Origin: Gammaproteobacteria bacterium
GTDB lineage: Bacteria; Pseudomonadota; Gammaproteobacteria; Ga0077536
Direction of reading: 5' to 3'
Assembly (NCBI GenBank): GCA_016874535.1
Contig: VGUA01000001.1
Span: 1-41,187, forward strand
DNA: 41,187 nt
The notes under the pieces were generated by a model. That model did no database searches. It saw only the letters and a program-made list of their open reading frames with translations, and had not been told where the DNA came from. Shown here in pieces: positions 32,008 to 38,768 of this stretch (position 1 is its first letter; each line of letters opens with the position of its first letter). Made by a program: the position numbers and the translations under genes.

Positions 32008-33113
32008 GCAGGCTGCTGCCGGGGGACGCTCCCGAGACACAGGCACTGGCCGACAGTGCGCGCAAGGTATTGTCGGATCTCTATCCGGACCAGATGACGC
32101 AGGAAACTCCGGCTGCGCACTGGCCCCTGTTCGCTGAACTCGGCTGGCTGGGTGCATGCCTGCCGGAGGCCGTGGGCGGCTCGGGCTTGCCGCTCTCCGC
32201 ATGGAGCGTGCTGGCGGAGACCTTGTCGCCGTCCTTGATGGTGGAGCCGCTGCTGAGTCAGTTGGCACTCAGCGGCCATCTGTTGAGTCGTGCAAATGGG
32301 GATGACGTGCGTGATTCGCTGCTCGGCCGCTGGATGGCTGGAGAAAGTCGTCCTGCGCTGGTTTTCAACGAGGCGGATTCTCTTGCTCCTGAACATGGCG
32401 GCTGGTCTCTGCGCTGCGAGAGCAGCGGTGACGGCTTCTCGCTGCATGGCACCTGTTCTGGTGTCGCTGATGTCGCGGGCTGTGATGCCTTGCTGGTGGT
32501 CGCACAGGAAGCCGGGACTCCGGGGCTCTTCCTGCTGCCAGCCCAGACAGCGGGAGTACGGCTTCATGCCCATGCAGCCATTGATGGCAGGTCACATTGG
32601 GACGTGGAACTCGTGGCCGCCAAACCGGACACCAGACTCGAATTCTCCGGCACGCTGTCTGATGCGCTCGCAGAGTCCGCTGCCCTGCATGCGCTGCTGC
32701 TTGCCAGTGAGAGCCTGGGCCTGATGCGCGAACTCACGCGCCGGACCCAGCAGTATCTGCTCCAGCGGCAGCAGTTCGGTCGCCCGCTCATCGAGTTCCA
32801 GGCCCTGCAGCATCGTTTGGTGGACATGCTGCTAAAGGTCACGCGTGTGGAAGGACTGCTCGAGGTGGCTCGTCTGCGAGTGGACATCGCAGGCCTTGCG
32901 ACGGCTGCCCCTTTCATCGCGGCGGCGAAGGCCAGCGCGGGCGAAGAAGGTCGCCGGCTGGGGCGCGAGGCAGTGCAATTGCATGGCGCAATCGGCGTGA
33001 CCGATGAACTCATCATCGGGCGGATGCTGAAACGTCTGGTCAGTAATGAGCTGATTGGAGGCACCACAGCTGCACATGCCGCCCAGTGGGAGCGCCACCG
33101 GATTCCTCTCTAG
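32004..33113 (+). CDS. Acyl-CoA dehydrogenase, second subunit of a probable heteromer
   Basis: A 369-residue acyl-CoA dehydrogenase from ATG 32004, which overlaps the upstream stop by four bases. The N-terminal helical domain is present ('ELGWLGACLPEAVGGSGLPLSAW'), and the C-terminal domain has 'QRQQFGRPLIEFQALQHRLVDM' with the FAD-contacting Arg/Gln segment, and 'QLHGAIGVTDELIIGRML'. The middle beta domain is poorly conserved and lacks the 'EPxAGSD' motif seen in its partner. Such loss is common in the non-canonical partner of FadE heterodimers. The two probably act as one enzyme. The DUF445 gene begins 77 bases downstream. Confidence 0.9.
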   Translation: MSRLLPGDAPETQALADSARKVLSDLYPDQMTQETPAAHWPLFAELGWLGACLPEAVGGSGLPLSAWSVLAETLSPSLMVEPLLSQLALSGHLLSRANGDDVRDSLLGRWMAGESRPALVFNEADSLAPEHGGWSLRCESSGDGFSLHGTCSGVADVAGCDALLVVAQEAGTPGLFLLPAQTAGVRLHAHAAIDGRSHWDVELVAAKPDTRLEFSGTLSDALAESAALHALLLASESLGLMRELTRRTQQYLLQRQQFGRPLIEFQALQHRLVDMLLKVTRVEGLLEVARLRVDIAGLATAAPFIAAAKASAGEEGRRLGREAVQLHGAIGVTDELIIGRMLKRLVSNELIGGTTAAHAAQWERHRIPL

Positions 33114-33190
33114 ATCGCCCTGACAGCGTCTTCTGTGACGCGCCTCTGAACTCTATCCTTCCATCGAGCCCAGCCCCGGAGACAGACCCC

Positions 33191-33880
33191 GTGCTGAACA
33201 AGAGCAGTGTGACCAACCTTGTCGCCCTCATCGTCTGGGTGGGCGGGTACTTCATCCCCAACCATGGCCATTTTGTCACTGCGATGGGAGCCTTTGCCCT
33301 GTCCGGGGCCATCACGAACTGGATCGCGATTCACATGCTCTTCGAGCGCGTGCCTGGCCTTTACGGCTCCGGCGTCATCCAGATTCGCTTCGAGGAATTC
33401 AAGGCCGGCATCAAGCAGCTCATCGTGCGCGAATTCTTCTCGCGCGAGCACATAGAACGCTTCCTTGCCATGCAAGGCTCGAACGTGGCCGGCGCAGTGA
33501 CGGATCGCATCGACTTTGACCGCGTGTTCGAGCATCTGACGGATGCCATCACCGAATCCCCCATGGGGGGAATGCTCAACATGATGGGGGGACGCAAGGC
33601 GCTCTTGCCACTCAAGGATCCCATCATCGCCAAGCTGAAGGGCATCGTGACCGAGCTGGCAGACAATCAGGGAGACTCCGACAAGAGTGCCAGCTTCACG
33701 GATTCTCTGGTGGCCCAGGTGGAGCAAATCATCGACCGTCGCCTGGCAGAGCTCACGCCCGGCAAGGTCAAGCAGATCGTCGAGGACATGATCCGCGAAC
33801 ATCTCGGATGGCTGGTGGTGTGGGGCGGCGTGTTCGGTGGGCTCATCGGACTGGTCGTGTCCCTGCTGGAGCGAAGCTGA
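33191..33880 (+). CDS. DUF445-family membrane protein
   Basis: A 229-residue protein resembling DUF445 (YheB-like) proteins. The N-terminus has two likely membrane segments ('NLVALIVWVGGYFI' and 'AMGAFALSGAITNWIAIHMLF') and the C-terminus one ('LGWLVVWGGVFGGLIGLVV'). Between them is the typical 'GLYGSGVIQIRFEEFKAGIKQLIVREFFSREHIERFL'. The start is GTG 33191 behind GGAGA with about 8-base spacing. The family function is unknown; members are thought to sit in the inner membrane with a large cytosolic loop. Its place after the acyl-CoA dehydrogenase pair may be chance. The frame stays open for 40 codons beyond the stop, ending in a hydrophobic stretch (see findings). Confidence 0.82.
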   Translation: MLNKSSVTNLVALIVWVGGYFIPNHGHFVTAMGAFALSGAITNWIAIHMLFERVPGLYGSGVIQIRFEEFKAGIKQLIVREFFSREHIERFLAMQGSNVAGAVTDRIDFDRVFEHLTDAITESPMGGMLNMMGGRKALLPLKDPIIAKLKGIVTELADNQGDSDKSASFTDSLVAQVEQIIDRRLAELTPGKVKQIVEDMIREHLGWLVVWGGVFGGLIGLVVSLLERS

Positions 33881-34035
33881 CCGGATTCGGCCTGCGTCCG
33901 ATATGCTTGGAAATCCCGAGTGGCGGGTGAAGTACTGACAGGTGCCGTGAACGTGGGTGTTGGCATCGTGGAAGTGCTGACCTCTCCCCTGACCAAGGAC
34001 TGATCGCAAAAAGATTCGATTCGGAGAAGAACAGC

Positions 34036-35502
34036 GTGAGCAGAGAAGGAAAGACGGACTATCGCATCCTCATCATCGGTGCCGGACCGGGCGGGATGTG
34101 CACGGCCATCAAGCTGCAGGAGGCCGGTATCACGGATTTCCTCATCCTGGAGAAAGCCGGAGGTGTGGGGGGCACGTGGTGGCACAACCGGTATCCGGGA
34201 GCCGAGTGCGATGTGAAGTCGCACCTCTACTCTTTCTCCTTCGAGCTCAAGCGTGACTGGTCGCGTCCCTTCGCCGGCCAGGCTGAGATTCTGGAATACT
34301 TGGAGCAGGTGGCGACCAAGTACAAGGTATTGCCTTTCGTGCGCTTCCATACCGAAGTGCGTGCGACCCACTGGCAGGATGATGCTTCCCGATGGGAGGT
34401 GAGCACGGCCGATTGCACCACTTACCGGGCGTCGATCGTGATCAGCGGCATGGGAATGTTCAATGATCTCGCTTGGCCCGAGATCGAGGGCTTAAGCGAG
34501 TTTGGCGGCACGATGTTCCATTCGGCCCGCTGGAACCAGCAGCATGATCTCACCGGCAAGCGGGTGGCGGTGATCGGCAGTGCGGCGAGCGCCGTGCAAT
34601 TCATCCCTGAAATTGCGGAGAAGACATCCCGCCTGCATGTATTCCAGCGAACGGCCAACTGGGTTGCACCCAAGGATGATGCTCCCTACACGGAGGAACA
34701 GCTCAAGCATTTGCGTGAAGATCCGAACGCCATTCACGAATCCCGTGCGAAGATTTACCGTGAACTGAACGAATTCATGCTCTTCGACAACCCGAAGCTG
34801 CAGGCGGATCTCACCGGCTATGCGAGGCGGAATCTCGAAGTGGTGAAAGATCCGGAGCTGCGCAAAAAGCTTACGCCCACCCATCCTTTTGGCTGCAAGC
34901 GCCCACTCTTCTCCAACCGCTACTATCCGGTGTTCAATCTACCGCAGGTGGAGCTGGTGACGGATAGCATCGCGCGAATCACGCAAGGTGGCATCGTGAC
35001 TACCGACGGCCGCGAGCGCGAAATTGACACGCTTATCATTGCCACCGGCTTCCAGGTATCCAAATATCTTTCAGCGATAGAAGTTACGGGCCGCGAGGGA
35101 CGCAAACTGGAAGATGCCTGGAGTGATGGCGCCCAGGCCTATCTCGGGGTTGCCACCAGTGGCTTCCCGAATCTCTACATGCTTTATGGGCCCAACACCA
35201 ACAATGGGTCGATCATCGCGATGATCGAAATCCAGGTGGGCTGGATAGTGCAGCAGATCGAGCGCATGCAGCGCGAGGATTTGGTCAGCCTTGATGTGCG
35301 TCCCGAAGTCGAGGCGCGCTACAACGAGGACATCCAGCAAGCCATCCGCAAGGTCGAAGTGTGGCAGGCGAGCTGTGGCAACTACTACAGCGTGGGTTCA
35401 GGACGCATGGTCACCCAGTGGCCACACACCATCGACGACTTCGCCCGTTGCCTGGCCGCACCGGATCCGGCGGCCTTTGATCAGGTACCAGCCACCGCCT
35501 GA
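34036..35502 (+). CDS. Flavin-containing monooxygenase, BVMO-like with variant fingerprint
   Basis: A 488-residue flavoprotein from GTG 34036, behind GGAGAAG with about 7-base spacing. FAD binds at 'GAGPGG' (15-20), followed by 'GGVGGTWWHNRYPGAECDV'. The BVMO fingerprint is FGGTMFHSARWN (156-167), ending in Asn where type I enzymes have Pro or Asp. The NADPH motif is 'GSAASA' (181-186), where the second Gly is Ala. It is shorter than the other two BVMOs by 50-120 residues and lacks their long loops. It may be a BVMO of a different subgroup or a flavin N- or C-hydroxylase. The gene is the only one on this strand between DUF445 and the TA region, and its 3' end overlaps the convergent crotonase gene. 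Confidence 0.88.
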   Translation: MSREGKTDYRILIIGAGPGGMCTAIKLQEAGITDFLILEKAGGVGGTWWHNRYPGAECDVKSHLYSFSFELKRDWSRPFAGQAEILEYLEQVATKYKVLPFVRFHTEVRATHWQDDASRWEVSTADCTTYRASIVISGMGMFNDLAWPEIEGLSEFGGTMFHSARWNQQHDLTGKRVAVIGSAASAVQFIPEIAEKTSRLHVFQRTANWVAPKDDAPYTEEQLKHLREDPNAIHESRAKIYRELNEFMLFDNPKLQADLTGYARRNLEVVKDPELRKKLTPTHPFGCKRPLFSNRYYPVFNLPQVELVTDSIARITQGGIVTTDGREREIDTLIIATGFQVSKYLSAIEVTGREGRKLEDAWSDGAQAYLGVATSGFPNLYMLYGPNTNNGSIIAMIEIQVGWIVQQIERMQREDLVSLDVRPEVEARYNEDIQQAIRKVEVWQASCGNYYSVGSGRMVTQWPHTIDDFARCLAAPDPAAFDQVPATA

Positions 35503-36653
35503 CCGAGATCCCGCAGAGGATGCGCTTCCGCAGTCCAGGGGCTGCGGAAGTAGCCCTCCACCCAGGCGCCGTCCACCGCGCCTGTGCTGGCCGGCGACCA
35601 TCGAGGTTTGCGATCCTTGTCTATGAGCAAGGCGCGTATGCCTTCTGCAAGATCGGGCCTGGCCGCACACGTGAGTGCTGCCACCAGTTCGGCCCGGAAC
35701 ACCTCGACCAGCGAGCAGCGCTTGAGACGCCGTTGAAGGGCAATGGAAAGCAGGGCGGTGCTGGGCGAGCCCGCCTCCAGGGTTGCCACCCCGCGCGCAA
35801 ACCATTCACTGGTGTCCTTGAGAGCCCTTGTGGCTGCTATGAGCGTCTGCGGATCAGGGGCGCTGCACGCAGCGTTGATGAGATCCAGATGCTCGCGCAG
35901 AGGACCGGGCGCTTCGCTCGATGCCGCGTGATCCGACAGCAAACTTGAGAGCTGCTGCCGACTGGACAGGGAATCTTCGGGCCAAGTCTGGGCCAGTATG
36001 GCCTGCAAGACTTCCGCCTTACGCGCATGCGGGATGCAGACATCCGCCAGGCCGGCAAAAATGGCATCACCCGCGCCCAGCTGGCAGGCGGTGAGGGCAA
36101 GGAAGATTCCAGTGTGGCCGGGCGCGCGCGCCAGGAACCAGCTGCCACCCACATCCGGAAACAACCCGATATTGATCTCCGGCATCGCGAGTCTCAGCTG
36201 GTCGGTGACCACTCGATGGCTGCAGCCGGCCATGAGGCCCATGCCGCCACCCATCACCACTCCTTGGCCCCAGCACAACAAGGGCTTGGGAAAGGTATGC
36301 AGCAGATAGTCGAGCCGGTATTCGCGTGAGAAGAAATCGAGCGCGTAAGTGTTGGCGCGGATGTCATCGCGCTCGGCGGACGCATGATGCGCGAGGCATG
36401 CCGCATGCAGACGGGTGAGATCTGCACCGGCACAGAAAGCGCGGTCGCCGGCGCCTTCCAGCATCACGAGTGCAATGCCGGGATCCCGAGCCCAAGCGTT
36501 CATCTGCTGCCAAAGCAGATCGATCATTTCCAGAGTGAGGGAATTGAGGGATTTCTCGGCATTGAGGCAAGCGATGCCGAGCCGCGATCCCCCGGCGGTA
36601 GGCAGCTCACGAAACAGCACAGGGGCGTTGGCTGCAGAAATCTCGTTGGTCAT
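35481..36653 (-). CDS. 3-hydroxyisobutyryl-CoA hydrolase-like crotonase
   Basis: A 390-residue crotonase, longer than hydratases and of the size of 3-hydroxyisobutyryl-CoA hydrolase. The hydrolase-type motifs are present: 'GDRAFCAGADL', 'VVMGGGMGLMAGCSHRVVT' and 'LAMPEINIGLFPDVGGSWFL'; the Glu of 'PEINIG' and the Asp of 'FPDVGG' match the catalytic pair of that enzyme. It would release free acid from a beta-hydroxyacyl-CoA, as in valine breakdown, or act on a related pathway intermediate. Its last 22 bases overlap the convergent BVMO-like gene on the other strand. The glycosyltransferase gene on the same strand ends in the upstream direction, at 36684-37439, so the pair could share a transcript. 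Confidence 0.92.
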   Translation of the reverse strand: MTNEISAANAPVLFRELPTAGGSRLGIACLNAEKSLNSLTLEMIDLLWQQMNAWARDPGIALVMLEGAGDRAFCAGADLTRLHAACLAHHASAERDDIRANTYALDFFSREYRLDYLLHTFPKPLLCWGQGVVMGGGMGLMAGCSHRVVTDQLRLAMPEINIGLFPDVGGSWFLARAPGHTGIFLALTACQLGAGDAIFAGLADVCIPHARKAEVLQAILAQTWPEDSLSSRQQLSSLLSDHAASSEAPGPLREHLDLINAACSAPDPQTLIAATRALKDTSEWFARGVATLEAGSPSTALLSIALQRRLKRCSLVEVFRAELVAALTCAARPDLAEGIRALLIDKDRKPRWSPASTGAVDGAWVEGYFRSPWTAEAHPLRDLGQAVAGT

Positions 36654-36683
36654 GAAGACGTGCCTGCTTGAAATGACGCCGGA

Positions 36684-37439
36684 TTATCCGCCTTCGAAGC
36701 TCTGGATGTAATCAAGCCAGGCACCTTTGAAGACGGTCTGGCCGACGTGCTCGGTGGGAGTCACGACTTCGGCCCAGATTTCCCCTCCACAGCCCTTGGT
36801 CCAGCGTCGGCAGAAGGAGAGATCTTCTCCAAGATGCAGGCCGCGTGCGGGATCGATGATTGGATTGAAGAAGCCCCAGTTGTGCTCGGGTAAAGGCAGG
36901 TTTTCGTCCTCGTTCGGAAACCCTGCGCCCGCAAGTTCGGGGTGTGCCCCTGAGAGCCGTGCAAACACCTCGCGCCGAATCATGAGTGCGCCGCCGCCGA
37001 CACCCGTTGCGCGCACCATGCCATTGACCACCTGCACGTTGCCGGTGGCGTCCGACAGAGGATTGCCCACGAAGCGCGTGGCCTGAATGCGGGCCTTGTC
37101 GATATCAAGCGACCCACCCTCTCGCCGGACGTTGTCCCAGAAGAAGTTGCGTCGAGGATAGAACGCCCCGATCACTGGATGCCCGGACTCCAGCATCCGC
37201 AGCACTGCAGGAACCGGTATCCCCTGGTCAGCATCCAGCATGAACAGCACATCATGGTCGCTCGCCAGGAAATGCGCGGCGATGAGGTTGCGGAGATCAC
37301 TGATGACCGAGGCGCTGTGAAAGCGCACCTGCACCTCCCAGCGTCCGCGCAGGGCCGTCTGGAGGTCGAGCAAGGTCACCGCGGTCTGGACGCTGATGGT
37401 GCGGCTATGGGTGGGGACGGCGATGGAGAGGGAGGGCAT
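36684..37439 (-). CDS. GT-A fold glycosyltransferase-like protein
   Basis: A 251-residue protein with a nucleotide-sugar-binding N-terminus 'LSIAVPTHSRTI', and the metal-binding acidic motif in 'VLFMLDADQGIP' near residues 65-76, as in GT-A glycosyltransferases. Further segments 'GAFYPRRNFFWDNVRREGG', 'VVNGMVRATGVGGGALMIRREVF' and 'LGEDLSFCRRWTKGCGGEIWA' are typical of short glycosyltransferases found in phages and in capsule loci. The acceptor and sugar are unknown. It lies beside the toxin-antitoxin block and has no partner glycan gene nearby, so it may be part of the same mobile or accessory segment (inference). Confidence 0.75.
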   Translation of the reverse strand: MPSLSIAVPTHSRTISVQTAVTLLDLQTALRGRWEVQVRFHSASVISDLRNLIAAHFLASDHDVLFMLDADQGIPVPAVLRMLESGHPVIGAFYPRRNFFWDNVRREGGSLDIDKARIQATRFVGNPLSDATGNVQVVNGMVRATGVGGGALMIRREVFARLSGAHPELAGAGFPNEDENLPLPEHNWGFFNPIIDPARGLHLGEDLSFCRRWTKGCGGEIWAEVVTPTEHVGQTVFKGAWLDYIQSFEGG

Positions 37440-37645
37440 GGGGATGGCTTTGGATCACTTGGGGAGGCCCATCATGAACATCTCGCGCATCAAGATAAAT
37501 CTCGAACACAGGGCTGTGCCGCAGTTCCGAGGCCGGCAACGGTCGCGCTCATGGCGCGCGGCACCAGTCCATCCCCTGGCGGCTAGTGGTGCGCAGATTC
37601 TGCCGGGTCACTTCACCGGAACATCCATCTGGCCAGTCCTTGAGC

Positions 37646-37674
37646 TTGAAAAAGGCAGAGCTCTCTCTTACGGT
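37646..37674 (+). promoter_or_regulatory. Candidate vapBC promoter with nearby palindromes
   Basis: TTGAAA (37646-37651) and TACGGT (37669-37674) are 17 bases apart; the -35 matches 5 of 6 and the -10 only 3 of 6. The palindrome AGAGCTCT (37657-37664) lies in the spacer and TATCGATA (37680-37687) just after. Both could be VapB sites. Confidence 0.35.
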
Positions 37675-37703
37675 TCGTCTATCGATAAATAAAAGGTAAT
37701 GAT

Positions 37704-37916
37704 ATGGGCCAGACAGCGACGCTCTCGTCCAAATTCCAGATATCCATACCCAAGGCTATCCGCGAGGCACAGCACTGGCAGGCAGGGGTCACCTTTGCCT
37801 TCATTCCAAAAGGCACGGGAGTGCTCCTGGTACCTGTGCCCAAACGTGAATCGCTCAGCGGAATCGCCCGGGGAGCTTCAACCGGGGACTACCGCGATCG
37901 GTCGGACCGGGTTTGA
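37704..37916 (+). CDS. vapB: AbrB/MazE-family antitoxin (VapB-like)
   Basis: A 70-residue protein. The SpoVT-AbrB swapped-hairpin fold is visible in 'ATLSSKFQISIPKAIREAQHWQAGVTFAFIPKGTGVLLVPV', the DNA-binding N-terminal half of this antitoxin family. The C-terminus is Arg/Asp-rich ('SGIARGASTGDYRDRSDRV') and should bind the toxin. The ATG follows AAAGG about 9 bases upstream. Its stop overlaps the toxin ATG by one base (TGATG), which fixes the pair. It probably represses its own operon together with VapC. The A+T-rich leader and lower-GC codons suggest transfer. Confidence 0.88.
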   Translation: MGQTATLSSKFQISIPKAIREAQHWQAGVTFAFIPKGTGVLLVPVPKRESLSGIARGASTGDYRDRSDRV

Positions 37917-38290
37917 TGACGCTTGTCGACACTTCGGCCTGGATCGAGTGGCTGGTCGGGTCAGCGACCGGGGGACGGTTGGTTCAACACCTGCCCGAAC
38001 AGTCCAACTGGTTGGTACCGACGATGGTTCAATTCGAGTTGACGAAATGGCTGGTGAGGGAGGTGGGGGAAGAACGTGCAGATCAGGTGATTGCGTTCAC
38101 GCAAGTCTGTCGCGTCGTTCCCCTCGATACGGAAATAGCGCTTGCAGCGGCAGAGGTCAGCCGCGCGCAGAAACTGGCAATGGCAGACGCCATCATCTTC
38201 GCGACGGCGCAGAAAGAGGGCGCGCAATTGCTCACCTGTGACAAGCATTACTCGGGGCTGTCCGGGGTCCTGCTAATCGAGAAAACCTGA
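37916..38290 (+). CDS. vapC: VapC-family PIN-domain ribonuclease toxin
   Basis: A 124-residue PIN-domain protein, the usual size for VapC. The acidic residues that bind metal are present: Asp5 in 'LVDTSAWIE', Glu41 in 'VQFELTKW', Asp91 in 'LAMADAIIFATA', and Asp109 in 'LLTCDKHY'. I chose ATG 37916, which overlaps the VapB stop; a TTG three bases earlier is in the same frame. VapC toxins cut RNA, often initiator tRNA or rRNA. The gene ends with a GC-rich hairpin 17 bases downstream (38307-38322) without a T-run. With its antitoxin it forms a complete type II module. Confidence 0.92.
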   Translation: MTLVDTSAWIEWLVGSATGGRLVQHLPEQSNWLVPTMVQFELTKWLVREVGEERADQVIAFTQVCRVVPLDTEIALAAAEVSRAQKLAMADAIIFATAQKEGAQLLTCDKHYSGLSGVLLIEKT

Positions 38291-38388
38291 ACGGCCGGGG
38301 GTCTGGCTCCGCAAGCGCGGAGGAGCGTCAGCGGTCGGCCGACAGTTACCGAGTCCTCCGATTTCCCTCTCGTTAACTCAAATTTTCT

Positions 38389-38417
38389 TTGAATTGTCCC
38401 TTTTTGGGAAATATGAT
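38389..38417 (+). promoter_or_regulatory. Sigma-70-type promoter of the higBA pair
   Basis: TTGAAT (38389-38394) and TATGAT (38412-38417) are separated by 17 bases, giving a start of transcription near 38424 and a leader of about 24 bases to the ATG at 38448. It stands in an A+T-rich stretch unlike the flanking sequence. Confidence 0.6.
38397..38409. promoter_or_regulatory. Palindrome between the -35 and -10, candidate HigA operator
   Basis: TCCC, five T and GGGA form a perfect inverted repeat in the promoter spacer. A repressor bound here would block RNA polymerase, as expected for antitoxin autoregulation. Binding by the HigA-like protein is inferred from position only. Confidence 0.4.
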
Positions 38418-38447
38418 ACACCTCTGACCGTGAACACGGGTTCCTGC

Positions 38448-38732
38448 ATGCGAATTCTGGGTTTGCCCATCCTCGAGGCGTTCAAAAAAGACCATGCAGC
38501 CTCGCGTGGCCCACTGGGCGCATGGCAGATGGATGTCGAGCGTGAGAACTGGAAAACGTCGCATGACATCAAGCGCAGATACAGAAGAGCGGATTTCTTG
38601 GCCGACAACAGAGTCATCTTTGACATCAAGGGCAACTCATATCGGCTTGTAGTCAAGGTGCGATATCAGAACGGACTGGTGGTGGTGGAGTGGGTCGGGA
38701 CCCATGCCGAGTACGACAAGAAAAAGTTCTAG
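38448..38732 (+). CDS. higB: HigB-family toxin
   Basis: A 94-residue protein of the HigB (RelE-like mRNA interferase) family. The signature is 'EAFKKDHAASRGPLGAWQMDVERENWKTSHDIKRRYRRADFL', 'NRVIFDIKGNSYRLVVKVRYQNGLVVVEWVGTHAEYDKKKF', the last part being the family's typical end. Such toxins cut mRNA on translating ribosomes. The frame is open upstream to 38394; I chose ATG 38448, and GTG 38430 is an alternative. No clear Shine-Dalgarno site is seen. As in higBA loci, the toxin gene precedes the antitoxin, here separated by 36 bases from the ATG I chose for the antitoxin. Confidence 0.88.
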   Translation: MRILGLPILEAFKKDHAASRGPLGAWQMDVERENWKTSHDIKRRYRRADFLADNRVIFDIKGNSYRLVVKVRYQNGLVVVEWVGTHAEYDKKKF

Positions 38733-38768
38733 GTATACGTGTGTGAGGCAAGCAAACGACAGGTGGAG

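Noticed and set aside
37396-37692. A 98-residue open frame upstream of vapB
   Set aside because: It starts inside the glycosyltransferase gene on the other strand, has no homology I can recognise, and a promoter candidate overlaps its end.
38307-38322. CTCCGC-AAGC-GCGGAG hairpin after vapC
   Set aside because: The stem is clear but no T-run follows, so it may be chance in GC-rich DNA.
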